A stretch of DNA of 64,000 nt from Dendrolimus kikuchii (lineage: Eukaryota > Arthropoda > Insecta > Lepidoptera > Lasiocampidae). The notes beneath the pieces are model-generated. The model was not told the DNA's origin. It saw only the letters and a program-made list of their open reading frames with translations, and made no database searches. Location of the stretch: positions 25,037,051 through 25,101,050 of the forward strand of contig CM034391.1 in NCBI GenBank assembly GCA_019925095.2. Direction: 5' to 3'. Positions within the stretch are counted from its first letter, which is position 1. Every line of letters starts with the position of its first letter. A program made the position numbers and the translations under genes. Positions 19,814 to 31,522 of the stretch are shown one piece after another.

Positions 19814-20106
19814 CTCCAGACTTTATTTTTAAACGCTTTCTCTTATCTCTTAAAACTTAAATTCGGAGTTTCCTGCTGTTCAAATAAAGAGGATTAAATC
19901 ATTAATTAATTTACAGTAATAAGTTTACATCATGCGTAATTTATTCTGTACATTCAGAAATTGTGTAGCATATGATACATACTTTGGTAAAAATAGGCTT
20001 GACGGTACCGCATTTATTCATACTTTATTTATATTATAAATACAATCATGTATGTTTGTTTACTACGCTTTCACACTATTGATCACAATGAATTTTTGTA
20101 TATCAT
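19814..20106. other. Spacer, nothing recognised
   Basis: AT-rich, no supportable feature. Confidence 0.35.
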
Positions 20107-20331
20107 ATTTTTTTTATTGCAGGAGATCAGCAGACGGCCCACTTGATGGAAAGCGGTTACCATCGCCTATGGACATTTGCAACAGCAAAGTTGCTACAAA
20201 TGCGCTGCTGCTCTCTTAAGGGAAACTGGAACCTGGTCACTAATGCCGGAACACAACACAAGGTTGTTATGGCGGCGTATTCTAGACCAGGGATGGTCGC
20301 CATCCCGTCGAGCAAATACTCTACCACCTGG
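20107..20331 (-). mobile_element. A-family short-class copy (A5)
   Basis: Stops on + exactly after ctaccacctgg, the same point as A15, matching the 5' starts of A14 and A17. It is followed by tctctctc-rich sequence (20358-20400). Confidence 0.7.
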
Positions 20332-20358
20332 TATACAACTACATTTAAGTTTTTCAGG

Positions 20359-20389
<31 letters not shown>

Positions 20390-20503
20390 GTCTTTCTGTC
20401 TGTGTCTTTCTGTCTCTGTCTAGTAGGGATAGAGATATCCCTACTATATTCTTTTCTAATGCGCTTAGTACTAATATGAATGTCTACCCAAAATCACGGG
20501 CCA

Positions 20504-21085
20504 TAAAAATGGCCCGAACTTTTGGAGGGCTTGCGTAGGGTCATGGAAAAGCCAACACATAGAGGCTCCTTGACAAATTCAACATAAATAATAATATAAT
20601 AATCGTCAGACAAACACACATATTGTATATCCCCAAATTAAGCAAGTTACGCTTATGTTATGGGTAATATACAACGGACTACTCTGGGGCCGATCCCAGA
20701 CACCCAGACCATAGTAAATAACGGAGAAAATACGTTTCCGAAATTTACTATACCAGGAATCGAACCCGGAACCTCTGCGTTGCAGTGAGGTACGCCGGCA
20801 AAGGCTTAGCCCGCTCAACCACAGAGGCCGTCAATGTGGCGTGACACTATTATCCCTGTCTACATCATATAAAAATGCACCCATGCCCCGGTCAGTTTAG
20901 GACTATTGTAGAAGATGAGAAGAAAAAGTACTGGGCTATTGAGATGAACTTGTAGAACTAGGGATCTGGGCTATGGGGACTATGGCGTCTGCCCGTCGCA
21001 ATGCTCGGGGAACAAGGCAAAATGGGCAGACGGTAATTCGCCGCTTCCTACATAGGCCCCAGAAAAATGTCGTTTACTACTAATT
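20504..21085 (+). mobile_element. LINE 3'-region fragment D1, interrupted by SINE V3
   Basis: Matches D2 (25205-25585) in the opposite orientation: ggagggcttgcgt, tattatccctgtctacatca, gactatggcgtctgcccgtc. V3 sits between caaattcaaca and gtggcgtgacac, where D2 is continuous. No intact coding frame remains. Confidence 0.55.
20585..20832 (-). mobile_element. V-family SINE (V3)
   Basis: Complete copy very close to V1 and V5, with A and B boxes as in V1. The insertion in D1 is confirmed by the empty D2 copy. Confidence 0.8.
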
Positions 21086-21100
21086 ATGTTCACAGTAATT

Positions 21101-21280
21101 GATCGTGTACTAGCGGAGGGTGATGTCAGGAGCCTTAAGAACAGACGAGTGTGCATGACAAGAGTTATGAATGTCAAAGAAGCAAGTGAGGTGTGTAAGA
21201 ATGGGCCTAAATGGCGCTCTGTTGTTCGTGCCTACCCCGCAAGGGAACTGGCGTGAAGTTATGTATGTATGTATGTATGT
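21101..21280 (+). mobile_element. R-family LINE fragment (R4)
   Basis: 180 bp from gatcgtgtactagcg to the (TATG)n tail. It carries the perfect 15-bp TSD atgttcacagtaatt at 21086-21100 and 21281-21295. Confidence 0.9.
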
Positions 21281-21295
21281 ATGTTCACAGTAATT

Positions 21296-21616
21296 CTATG
21301 TGTATATCTGTGTACGTAATTGATTATTATTCACACTATATATATAAATAGATAACAGTGCAACATCCGTCCATCCTGGGATGCTGAAAACCAGCATCAG
21401 GCACCAGTTGCCTGGTATATGCTGAACTATACCTATTTGGCACCATCGTGAGACATAATTTTTTTTGCCTACATAGTTTCATATCGATTTTATTTTATTT
21501 TTGTTTTTCAATGTGTCTCGCTATGTTTATAGACCAAATAATTGTTTTCTCTCTTTCTTTCTAAAAAAAGAAATACTTCGAAACGAGGGAATCTGCCGAC
21601 AATGTCTAGTAATTTT
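21296..21616. other. Spacer, nothing recognised
   Basis: AT-rich. A ctgctgaaaaccagca-like mini-inverted patch lies near 21380-21400. No element is assigned. Confidence 0.35.
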
Positions 21617-22137
21617 TTTACGAGTCGCGAGACTCGAATTAAAATACCGTTAGAATTACTATAAAGTTTATTAGAACTATACAAACACGTATAACACAGG
21701 TACAAATATAACCGAACACAACAAGTCCAAACGTAATGCAGAAGGTCGTAATTCAATAACACGCGCAAAGTCCGTCAGTTAATAGAATCCCGATTGTAGT
21801 ACACACGTCTTGCTTCGCTCGTGGTTATCACTCGACTGCCTCGTCCCACTATCGGGCCATTGCTTTATATTGCACAGATGTAATAGGTCCGTCCGGCCGC
21901 GTGACTGAATTTCCTAGAATCAGTTTGTACTTTAAATCCGACACACCTGGCTAATGAGTCGACCGCAACGGCCATAAAGGAGTACAATTAAACAATGCAC
22001 TGTTCTCTAGAATAATTAGTAAACGCATGTCAATAAATAAGTAAACAAAAGAAGTCCAAATGCCGAAAGGTAATAAAATGTGTTTTTACAGGTATGCAGG
22101 TGTGAAATCGTTTTTTGTCGGCGTCTAGGTCGTAACA
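21617..22137 (-). mobile_element. W-family solo LTR (W3)
   Basis: On minus it runs from TGTTACGACCTAGACGCCGA to ...GAGTCTCGCGACTCGTAA. It has an internal polyadenylation-type block (aataaactttatagtaattc) and no flanking internal region. Confidence 0.65.
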
Positions 22138-22529
22138 ATATCATAAAGATATAATGCTTGAAGTTTTTGGTAGATTAGATTTTAAAGAAACTCAGATGAT
22201 ATTGCACTTAGCTGTACTTAATGTTTTAAAATGTACAACTGAGTGCAGTTCCTCATACTACCTCCTCATTATTCCTAAACGTCTCGGGGTGGGCATAAAA
22301 ATACGACAAAAGCGTCGACGAAAGCTTTTATTTAACGTAAATAATCTGTCTCTGGGGTTTGATCCCTGAAAATACACAAAAGGAGTCCCAATGTCCCATT
22401 GGTGCGGCTGAAAAGTAACACAGTATAAATAATAATGCAGTATTACTTAATTTGACAGATATAGCCGAGATGCTGGTTCAGTGGCTAACAAATTTGCGTT
22501 TCATTGTAATTATAAAGTGCACATTGTTA

Positions 22530-22692
22530 CGATTTATGGCCGATTTCTATATCTTACTATTCATTCGCTTGCTCTACCAACGGTTAAATTGTGACATTAC
22601 TTGTATGGAGCTTAATGTCAAATTTTAACCGATAGTAATGCATATGAACGGTTAGTAAGAAATAGTAACCGACGATTAGTAGATGACATATG
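22530..22692. repeat. Palindromic repeat, possible MITE
   Basis: The two halves are imperfect reverse complements (cggttaaattgtgacatta against taatgtcaaattttaaccg). The ends resemble attgttac/gttacaat. Unclassified; it lies directly before W4. Confidence 0.4.
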
Positions 22693-22705
22693 TTACAATA
22701 AATAA

Positions 22706-23196
22706 TGTTACGATTCGCGAGACTCGAATTAAAATGCCGTTAGAATTATTATAGACTTTATTAGAACTATACAAACACGAATAACACAGTTACAAATATA
22801 ACCGAACAAAACAAGTCCAAACGTAATGCAGAAGGTCGTAATTCCATAAAACGCGCAAAGTCCGTCACTAAAAGTTTCTCGATTGCAGTACACACGTCTT
22901 GCTTCGCTCGTGGTTATCGCTCGACTGCCTCCCCCTTCGTCAGGTCATCGTTTTACACTGCGCAACTACAATGTCTCCGTATCTTAATCCGACACACCTG
23001 GCTAATGACTGCCATAAAAATTACAATACAACAACGGGCTGTTTTCTAAGCACAAATTTTAAAGACAAAGTAAACAAAAGAAGACGACCATAAAAGAATC
23101 TAAATGTTATAAGTTCAAATTCCAATAGGTAATAAAAATGTGTTTTTACAGATATGCAGATGTGAATTTGTTTTTGTCGGAACCTTGGATGTAACA
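22706..23196 (-). mobile_element. W-family solo LTR (W4), complete
   Basis: 491 bp with TGTTAC...GTAACA ends and the same internal blocks as W3. No internal region or second LTR is adjacent. The TSD is not clear. Confidence 0.7.
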
Positions 23197-24401
23197 ATGT
23201 AAATAAAATATTACATTTGCTTTCTCACTTTTAATAAATCATAACAGAAATAAATGTTTGTACGAAGGAAGTACGTACATTTTCCCGACTCAGCGTTTAG
23301 GTGAACCCGAGCGAATTTACCATCAGTACGAACGTCGCTTATCAAGGTAGCGCACGCGCGTACTCACCGTTGCATATCAAGGCATCTGCATCCATATCAA
23401 GGGATGAAATAAATCAAGTAAATAAAGTGCGTAGTTTCAATCAAGGGTCTACAATGTTATTAGTGTATAAAATTATTAATACGCTATTTGACCACTTTTA
23501 ATTGTACCTATGACGTAATAAGTTAAAATCTATGAGGCTGCGGCAATTTGTGGAATGATAAAATGTGTGTTATGTTAATTGATTTGGCTATCCACTGCCG
23601 TATTGTCCTGTCTCTTACCTCCCAATTACACAATAGATTACTTTACGAACGTCGTCACGGTGAGCCCAAGACTTGAAAACCGGCTAAAAAGTCGAATCGG
23701 TTACAGCCTAAATACATAGGAACTTTTCTTTTCAGTTTTGTTTAACTGTTTTGTTTTGTTGTTTTGTTTACTTTAAGTTCAATCAAATGGTTTTTGATAA
23801 TAAAAGATTATTAGGTAAATAGGTTATGTTGAATAAACCGGTTGCGAACGGTTTTTGCCGCACACCTTCAAAAAGCAAGCATGAAGTACAGCAAGTTTTC
23901 AGTCATAGACAAATATATATTGAGAGAGATAGGTAGGAATCGGTTGTTGCTCTCCGTCGCCTCCGCCCAGTAGTCATGTAGGGATCTGGCCGTTCAGAAG
24001 TCCCACAGTCCCCTCGGTGTCTTCCCTCTAGGCCCGAGGATAATGTTCAGTCATTCCCCCTACCTCATAAAAAAAATTTATACAAGACTCTTTTTAAGGG
24101 TTTACTCTCCGAATGTAATATTTGATTAAAACCGGTTAATTTGAACCCGGTTCCAAGCCTCGGGTGGAACTACTGAGACAATTATACTATGTTCCATACA
24201 ATACAGGGTGCTACATCGAAACTCACTTAAGTTAACGAGTACGGGACTCATGTGAAGGTCGCTCCATACAATTTGTACTGCCTCTCAGACGGTGTTAAGC
24301 TGCTGTATGCTGGACAGTCTTGCGGTTACTTGAGGTTGAGCGGCCGAAAATGGCGTTCATAGCGCACAGTACATTCTTTTTAAAATTTTGTTGTAAGGTA
24401 A
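23197..24401. other. Mixed spacer without assignable gene
   Basis: 1.2 kb with short open frames only (e.g. 23301-23501). A GC-richer patch at 23945-24070 (ctccgtcgcctccgcccag) and the repeated words aaccggtt/aaccggctaaa are seen. No exon or element is recognised. Confidence 0.35.
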
Positions 24402-24605
24402 TACTAGCGGTCCCGGCAGATATTGTACTGCTCTAAAAAAATAAAAATCTAGAACCCGATTCCAGTGCCACCTACTGGGTCTAATTGTGAATTTAAACCA
24501 TGGCGGGACCCACTCAAACACACAACAAAAATTTCATCAAAATTCTGAAATCCAATTCCGGCGCCACCTACCGGGTCTAATTGTGGAACTGAACCATTGC
24601 GAAAT
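24402..24605 (-). mobile_element. Helitron 3' fragment X4
   Basis: Starts actagcggtcccggcag (the complement of the CTAG 3' end). It has two of the tandem gccacctac-gg-gtctaatt blocks. It breaks off at 24605. Confidence 0.55.
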
Positions 24606-24628
24606 ATTCTTTCATCATTGTCACGTTG

Positions 24629-24945
24629 TCAAGTCAAGTCGTGGTAGCGCAATGGCTAGCGCACGCGTCCCAGACCCAAAGGGCGCGGGTTTGATCCTGG
24701 CTGGAACGCATGCACCGCTTAGGCCATTTTCTGACCTAATGTGCATATTACAATTACCACGTGCTAATACCGGTGAAGGAAAAACATCGTGATGCAACCT
24801 GCACATCGAGATAGATAACCGATGTGTCAAACCTGCCAAGCCGCCTTGGACAAGCGTGGCGGGTATACTGCCCGTGTTCCCCTATAGTGGGAGGCCCGAG
24901 TCCAGCAGTGGGACATTTATGGGCTGCTATTATTATTTATTATAT
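24629..24945 (+). mobile_element. T-family SINE (T2), complete
   Basis: tRNA-like head (gtggtagcgcaatggctagc and ggtttgatcctgg), conserved body, and an (att)n tail. TSD attgtcacgttg at 24617-24628 and 24946-24957. Confidence 0.85.
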
Positions 24946-24961
24946 ATTGTCACGTTGCAGT

Positions 24962-25590
24962 TTTAGAATAGTATAGAATATACTTTATTGCTCATCATTA
25001 CGATACAATTCAAGAAGTTTAAGTACAGAAGACAATAGGCGGTCTTATCACTAAAAGCGATTTCTTCCAGACAACCTTTGGATGGAGTAGAAAAAAATGT
25101 TTAACCTATGCGTTTTGCAATATAACTAGAATAAAAGAATTTTGTATATAAAATTTTGAAATGGCAAGTATAATAGACCAAAATAAGACAAAAATATAAA
25201 ATAATAGTAATAATGTGTTGTTGCCCCTGTCTTCTATGGCATTTTTTGGGTCCATTCAGGCAGTGACGAGTCACCGTCTGCCCATTTTCCATGTTTCCTG
25301 AACATTGCGACGGGCAGACGCCATAGTCCCCTTATTCCCAGACCCCTAGTACTACTAGCAGTTACCCAATAGCCCGGTACTTTTTGTCCTCATTTCCGAC
25401 AATAGTCCTACACTGGCCGGGGCTTGACCTTGGGTGCATTATTATATGGTGTAGACAGGGATAATCGCCGGTAAGTGTCACGTCACTTTTATATGAAATT
25501 TGTCAAGGGGCCTCTACGTGTTGGCCTTCCCATGGCCCCACGCAAGCCCTCCAAATATCCAGGCCATTTTTATGGCCCGTGGTCTTTAAA
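24962..25590 (-). mobile_element. LINE 3' region (D2 plus Z2 tail)
   Basis: On minus it runs from the D block (ggagggcttgcgtgggg) through ttgtctggaagaaatcgc to gcaataaagtatattctat. It is a 5'-truncated LINE 3' end. The tail is shared with the LINE at 57600-58497, which suggests the two are the same or sister families. Confidence 0.5.
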
Positions 25591-25670
25591 GAAATACAAT
25601 AATAATGTCTTTATTTCAGGCAATAAAATTACAACACAAATTTTTAAAATTAAAAGCTAATATATTAAAT

Positions 25671-26240
25671 AAAAAAACCGACTTCAAAAACTAAATACCA
25701 AAAGGTATAAAATAACTTATTTCTAAAGCTATTATTATTAATATATATTACCTAAGACATCTTAAAGTCGGTGCTTAGTGATTTTCAAAATATAGTAATT
25801 TTTATGTTTTACTTTGCACCGACTTCAAGATGTTTTAGATAATATATATTAATAATAATAGCTTTAGAAATAAGTTATTTTATACCTTTTAGTTTTTTAG
25901 TTTTTGAAGTCGGTTTTTTTAAACGAAGCTTTTTTATTTTATTTGTTACTTTTTAGTGTCTATGTCTATGTATATGGCTAGACGTACGAAAGGTGCCGCG
26001 CTTCTTAAAAAATATAGGTCCCAAGAAACGGGAACAAAAAAATGTTCGTAAAATGAAAACTACTGGGCCAAACTATGTTAAATTTTTAGGGGACTAAATG
26101 GCAACTATTCTGCATCAAACTAAATAAGAATCACGTAAATCGGATCATAAATATCGGAGTAATCGGTGAACATACATAAAAAAAAAAACAAAAAAAAAGA
26201 TCCCGACGAATTGAGAACCTCCTCCTTTTTTGATGTCGGT
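25671..26240. mobile_element. P palindromic element P2
   Basis: Same architecture as P1: terminal accgacttcaaaa and ttgatgtcggt, and an internal hairpin (25700-25800 against 25810-25900). Its TSD is less clear (attaaat and ttaaaaat). Confidence 0.65.
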
Positions 26241-26279
26241 TAAAAATGATATTCGTATCATTTCAATTTAACAAGTGTA

Positions 26280-26603
26280 TTATGCATTTGCTTTACGGTG
26301 CAGAGAATGCCAGCTCCTAAAAATACGGTTGTCAGGGCCATCTGAAAACATGCGGAGAATTCCATTGCCCGAAGCACGGAGGCGAGCCCAGAGCCCGGCG
26401 ACGCGTGACCTCCTTATCGCAAAGAAATCTGCAATCCTCTGTCCGGCGAACATGTCCGAAGCGCTACAGAATCGAGGCAGTTTCCTTAGGATACGATATG
26501 CACTATTATATTGCACCCTAATGGTTCCGAAAACTTTCGTGGAGCATTTCACCCAGAGCTGACAAGTGTAGAAACTTTGACAGAATGCTCCAAATAGTGT
26601 CAC
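26280..26603 (-). pseudogene. LINE reverse transcriptase C-terminal fragment
   Basis: The minus frame of about 107 codons contains IRVQYNSAYRILRKLP, CSASDMF and LRASGNGILRM. That resembles the C-terminal domain of LINE reverse transcriptases from animals. No polymerase core (FADD) or endonuclease is present, so it is a 5'-truncated relic next to P2. A (gaat)n microsatellite follows at 26637-26663. Confidence 0.6.
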
Positions 26604-26689
26604 TTACACTTGTATATACACAACATATACATATGTTGTATGAATGAATGAATGAATGAATGATCTATCCGTGATTGATATGATTAACG

Positions 26690-26790
26690 AATAAACTACA
26701 CTGCACTTAATCATTGCTGACTTTACAATGTTTTTTTAATGTTGGAGTAGAGCAGCCAAGCTGACGACCTATTTCAAAGAAAGCCGTTTG
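26690..26790 (-). repeat. Q repeat (Q1)
   Basis: Matches 33900-34043 in reverse complement (gttggagtagagcagccaag, ttcaaagaaagc, cacttaatcattgct). Q2 has about 40 extra bases. Both Q copies sit beside A-family elements. Confidence 0.5.
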
Positions 26791-26853
26791 ATACAGTCCA
26801 GGGGATTGAGCTGGTAGACAAGTGCTCCAGCCCAAAGGTATGAGCAATACCCC

Positions 26854-27137
26854 ATATGTCCGTGCAGGAACGGAGAAAGAATACAGTTTCCTGCGGCCGG
26901 GCGGCCTGTCGTAGGAGGCGACTAAACAACCCACAGCCAGGTGGTAGGGCATTTGCCCAACTCGATGGCTACCACCCCTGGTCTAGAGCATGCCGCCGTA
27001 ACAACTTTGAGTTGTGTTCCAGCATTAGTGACCAGGTTCCAGACTATTTGGTGTTCCAAATGTCCATAGGCGATGGTAACCGCTTTCCATCCAGTGGGCC
27101 GTCTGCCTGTCTGCTGAACGCCTACAATAAAAAAAAA
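26854..27137 (+). mobile_element. A-family element (A6)
   Basis: Full-length + copy from gtccgtgcaggaacggag to cctacaataaaaaaa. Confidence 0.75.
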
Positions 27138-27270
27138 TGAAACTCTTTATTGTTCACCAAAAATTAAAACTACGTTCTTAAAACTAAGTACAGTAAATGT
27201 TGAACAAAGGGCGGCCGTATCGCTTAAATCGATCTCTTCTATGCAACCCCCTAAACTAAGGAAGATATTA
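27138..27270 (-). mobile_element. LINE tail fragment (Z3)
   Basis: aaactctttattgttcacc...ggcggccgtatcgct...gatctcttctatgcaacc is the antisense of the D/Z-type LINE 3' UTR. Only the 3' end is present. Confidence 0.5.
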
Positions 27271-27429
27271 ACACAACAGTGGCGGTGAAGACAATAAATA
27301 ATAAGAAACATTCCCAGAATAAGTAAAAAGTAAATAAATAAATAATAATATACTTTCTTTTTGTTATTATATTTAACAAAATAAAATTACATATAATCGA
27401 ATACAATGCAAGAAAACTTAACTTATTTG

Positions 27430-27550
27430 TATTGTATTCTACTCATAGTCCCTCAAGACTATAAGTAGAATACTGAGCCCAGATCACCGTCTTCTATGGG
27501 TAAGGTGCCCAGAAGGCTGGCTACGTTTCCTCGCTGGATCGCCATACTGA
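27430..27550 (-). pseudogene. K-family LINE C-terminal fragment (K1)
   Basis: The minus frame over 27490-27548 reads QRISMAIQRGNVASLLGTLP. This motif also ends K2 and K3 and is typical of the C-terminus of a LINE polymerase family. The rest is degenerate. Confidence 0.5.
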
Positions 27551-27605
27551 TCCGTTGTAATATACTTTATATACTATACAAAAATAAGATATATCATACA
27601 TACTA

Positions 27606-27917
27606 TTTTTTTTTATTGCAGGAGTTCAGCAGACAGACAGACGGTCCACTTGATGGAAAGCGGTTACCATCGCCTATGGACATTTGTAACACCAAAGGTG
27701 CTACAAGTGCGCTGTTGCTATCTTAAGGGAGACTGGAACCTGGTCACTAATGCCGGAACACAACACAAGGTTGTTACGGCAGCATACTATAGACCAGGGG
27801 TGGTCGCCATCCAGTCGAGCAAATACCCTACCACCTGGCTGTGGGTTGTTTTGTCGCCTCTTACGACAGGCCGCCTGGCCGCAGGAAATTGTATTCTTTC
27901 TCCGTTCCTGCACGGAT
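27606..27917 (-). mobile_element. A-family element (A7)
   Basis: Full-length minus copy, T-run to tgcacggatg. Confidence 0.75.
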
Positions 27918-27929
27918 GAAAGTTATATA

Positions 27930-28110
27930 TAAGTATAGAATCAGCAGCATGTTTTAGACTTGCGAGTAATCATCACTTTAAAAGACAATATGGATTTAGC
28001 TTGTCTGATGTTCAGTGGCAGTGAGTTTCATAGACGAACAGCCTGTACCGTGAAAGAGTTATCAACGAAGGAAGAAGTGTGTACAGGAGTCATTCAGGAG
28101 AGATTATTAC
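27930..28110 (-). pseudogene. Z-type LINE C-terminal remnant
   Basis: A minus frame near 27975-28065 reads NSFTVQAVRL, a stop, NSLPLNIRQAKS then FK. This matches the SFSVQAVQLWNMLP region of the better-preserved copy at 58016-58366. One in-frame stop replaces the tryptophan. Confidence 0.5.
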
Positions 28111-28538
28111 TAGAGCGCAAATAACGGGAATGAGAAAGATGTTGGATACATAGATGTAGTTGCAGTGCAGTTGTAATAAATACTAGACCAAGAACTTCTA
28201 CGAGTGTCAACTATCTTATTCATGGGTCCTTTCATGACAACTGATTTATGACAATCCCGGAAAGCCCCGTAAATATCCTTCAGCTTGTTGTTTATTAATA
28301 TTTTCATACCCACCTTTTTTGAATCGCAACTTTGCATTTTCTTTGTAGGAAATTCAATTTTCATTTTCCCTTATCCGCTTAACGCATTATGCCGTTTTCA
28401 TCTTAAGTCGGATAAGCTCGATCTATACATACAAAACAGTTCTGCGACTGCTTGATAAACAAACGTAGTTATATTTCGCTTGATGTTTTTAACTCAAAAA
28501 CTGGCGACTTTTTTTTAAATTAACGTAGTATATTTTTC
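28111..28538. other. Spacer with possible upstream LINE remnant
   Basis: The minus frame 28110-28364 is open but unrecognised. It may be more of the Z-type LINE or noise. Confidence 0.3.
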
Positions 28539-28759
28539 GATGGCGGCCTCTGTGGTTGATCGAGCTAAGCCTTTGCCGGCCTACCTCATTGTATCGCAGA
28601 GGCTCCCGGTTCGATTCCTGGCGTGATAAACTTCGGGAACGAATTTTCTGTTATTTACTATGGTCTGGGTGTTTGGGATCCGCCCCAGAATAGTTACCCA
28701 TAACACAAGCGTAACTTGCTTAATTTGGGGACACACTACGTGTGTGTATGTCTGGCGAT
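28539..28759 (+). mobile_element. V-family SINE (V4)
   Basis: The only + copy: ggcggcctctgtggttgatc head, B box cggttcgattcctgg, body through gtaacttgcttaatttgggg. Confidence 0.75.
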
Positions 28760-28801
28760 TTTTCAATATTTTTTTATGTTTTACTTACCGCCGATTTCAA
28801 A

Positions 28802-28935
28802 ATGAGAGAGAGAAAGAGAGAGAAGTAACAATTTATTGCACACCAAAATATACAATTGCAAAAACAGATCATATTTACAATCTAGGCAATACAATAGGCG
28901 GCCTTATCACTCAAAGCGGTCTCTTCTAGGCAACA
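28802..28935 (-). mobile_element. LINE tail fragment (Z4)
   Basis: An (aga)n-rich start, caatttattgcacacc, and ggcggccttatcactcaaag up to tctcttctaggcaac. Antisense D/Z-type LINE 3' end. Confidence 0.5.
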
Positions 28936-28967
28936 TAAATCAAAGAAATTTGAATCAAGTGATGTAG

Positions 28968-29286
28968 ATTTTTTTTTTTTTTATTGCAGGAGTTCAGCAG
29001 ACAGGCAGACGGCCCACTGAATGGAAAGCGGTTACCATCGCCTATGGACATTTGCAACACCAAAAGTGCTACAAATGCGCTGCTGCTCTCTGAAGGGAGA
29101 ATGGAACCTGGTCACTAATGCCGGAACACAACTCAAAGTTGTTATGGCGGTATGCTCTAGACCAGGGGTGGTAGCCATCCAGTCGGGCAAATGCCCTACC
29201 ACCTGGCTGTGGGTTGTTTAGTCGCCTCTTACGACAGGCCGCCTGGCCGCAGGAAATTGTATTCTTTCTCCGTTCCTGCACGGATA
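28968..29286 (-). mobile_element. A-family element (A8)
   Basis: Full-length minus copy. R5 landed 20 bp beyond its 5' end. Confidence 0.75.
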
Positions 29287-29306
29287 GGTAGTGCAGGAAA
29301 AAGGCA

Positions 29307-29485
29307 TACATACATACATAACTTCACGCCAGTTCCCTTGCGGGGTAGGCACGAACAATAGAGCGCCATTTAGGCCCATTCTTACACACCTCACTTGCTT
29401 CTTTGACATTCATAACTCTTGTCATGCACACTCGTCTGTTCTTAAGGCTCCTGACATCACCCTCCGCTAGTACACGATCAATTTG
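29307..29485 (-). mobile_element. R-family LINE fragment (R5)
   Basis: 179 bp, truncated at caaattgatc. TSD aggaaaaaggca at 29295-29306 and 29486-29497. Confidence 0.9.
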
Positions 29486-29543
29486 AGGAAAAAGGCAATA
29501 GATACATAAATACTCAAACTAATTTAAGAATAATCTTCAAACA

Positions 29544-29613
29544 AAAGCTGAAGCCAAAGTGTAGATTTTTGACTGATGCCGAAGTCAAAAATCTACACTT
29601 TAGCTTCAGCTTT
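29544..29613. repeat. 30-bp stem hairpin with 10-nt loop
   Basis: 29544-29573 and 29584-29613 are inverted repeats with a single mismatch in 30 bp. The loop is tgatgccgaa. It is not part of a repeat family that I can see elsewhere in the window. Confidence 0.7.
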
Positions 29614-30492
29614 CGAAAGAATTCTTGTATCAGCTGAAATAGAAGCATTTCCTTCTACAAATATTCTCAACAAAAAAAAACATAATTCTTCATTAAAAAA
29701 ACACCAATGTGCTATTAAGAATTACCTATACTAATATATACATTATGGTTACGCGAATTGATAATTGTTAAGTATATTCATTCCCGTTAGTTGTAAAACC
29801 ACAATAATGGAAATATAGCTGCACAGAACACAGGGAAATATCGGCAGTTATATAAAGGAAGTATGGTACAGTACCTTTGCGTAGTGAAGCGATGGTTTTC
29901 TCCGTGATTCTTAAAGTTAGCACGACACGCACAATTTCACGAATCCAACTAGTTTAGTGATATATAAAGTATATGGACGAAAATTGTTTATAATATTCAA
30001 AAGCGATGCGTATGCGTTGCAGTTCGTAAGCGATAAAATCTATTCTATCCGATGACCAATATAGCGATGCAGTTGAAGTCTCATGCCGTCTCCTTTCTTC
30101 TGCTTGCTAGGGTATGTACAGGAGAGGAAAAAAAGATAGGAGGTGGTTTTACATGATTTGAAGTATTACGATTCGTTCCATTACTTTAAGAATTTTCAAT
30201 ATAAATATTAAATTAAATACGCGCGACCAACATATATACATAGTCATATATATGCACATATACAATAGTATATTCCAAAATACATAAGTTATTATAATAA
30301 ATGTATTAGCATGATTTTAGTGTTAATTAGACATAGCTATTCGTGGACAATTAATGAATTTTCAATTCTTGTCATCGGAACCCAAACTCCGATAGCAACA
30401 AAAAATTATATGGGACCATTTTTCTAAATCGTTCGCAAAAATAATTGTCAAAATCGCTTCAGAAACAACACAAAAAAATTGGCTGAACATAT
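29614..30492. other. Spacer, nothing recognised
   Basis: About 880 bp of AT-rich sequence without a supportable gene or element. A ca/ta-alternating patch lies near 30220-30270. Confidence 0.35.
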
Positions 30493-30981
30493 TGTTGCAA
30501 CTTAGCCCCCTCGGCAAAGACAAATTCCACGAAGTACCCTTTATTACCTGTCGGAATTTGAACTAATTATAATAGTTTTATGATCGTCTTCTTTTGTTTA
30601 CTTATTTATTGGCATACTTACCATTGTCCTATTGTACTCGCTCATTAGCATCATTAGCCAGGTGTTACAAGCTAATTCTAGGAAACTGTGGAGGCGTTGC
30701 CGGGCGGACATACATTTGCATTTGTGGAGCATAAAAGGATGGCCTGATGGTGAGAGGAAGGCAGTCGAGCGAGAACCACAAGCGAAGCAAGACTTGTGTA
30801 CATTCGGTAATCTATTTAATGACGGACCTTGCGCGTGTATTGGAATTACGATCTTCTGCATTACGTTTGGACTTATTGCGTTCGGTTATATTTGTACCTG
30901 TGTTATACGTGTTTGTATAGTTCTAATAAACTCTAAAATAATTCCAACGGCATTTTAATTCAAGTCCTGCAACTCCTAACA
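30493..30981 (+). mobile_element. W-family solo LTR (W5), complete
   Basis: 489 bp from TGTTGC to CTAACA, with 4-bp direct flanks atat (30489-30492 and 30982-30985). A TATA-like cataaaagg lies near 30730, and aataaactc is followed by ccaacggcattttaattcaa near the 3' end. No coding internal region. Confidence 0.7.
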
Positions 30982-31215
30982 ATATATACCTACTCAAGAT
31001 CGGGGGAGCAATATTAATAAAATATAAATTTACTTATGAAGTATATTATTAAATTTTAACTATCGGAAACCCGAATTACAACTTAAGATATATGCTTATT
31101 AATAATGAGTCTATGCAGGCCTGATGTACACTGCTAACTGGCTTGGATATGCATCCTCCCGCGGTGACATCACTCCATCCCCGGCCACCTGTGTAGGCAT
31201 CTGTGTAGGCACCTT
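30982..31215. other. Spacer, nothing recognised
   Basis: No assignable feature. The GC-rich cctcccgcggtgacatcact near 31155 is isolated. Confidence 0.35.
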
Positions 31216-31522
31216 CATCCGTGCAGGAACGGAGAAAGAATACAATTTCCTGCGGCCAGGCGGCCTGTCGTAAGAGGCGACAAAACAACCCACAGCCAGG
31301 TGGTAGGGCATTTGCCCGACTGGATGGCTACCACCCCTGCTCTAAAGTATGCCACCATAACAACCTTGTGTTGTGTTCCGGCATTAGTGACCAGGTTCCA
31401 GTCTCCCTTAAGAGAGCAGCAGCGCATTTGTAGCACCTTTGGTGTATTACAAATAGGCGATGGTAACTGCTTTCCATCAAGTGGGCCATCTGCCTATCTG
31501 CTGAACTCCTGCAATAAAAAAA
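31216..31522 (+). mobile_element. A-family element (A9)
   Basis: Full-length + copy, atccgtgcaggaacggag to ctcctgcaataaaaaaa. Confidence 0.75.

Noticed and set aside
28110..28364. 84-codon minus frame
   Set aside because: Next to a LINE relic and without recognisable motifs; treated as noise or LINE remnant.
31215..31436. Recurring open frames with MRCCSLKGDWNLVTNAGTQ
   Set aside because: The same peptide appears wherever an A element lies, on both strands and with frameshifts; it is the repeat read by chance.
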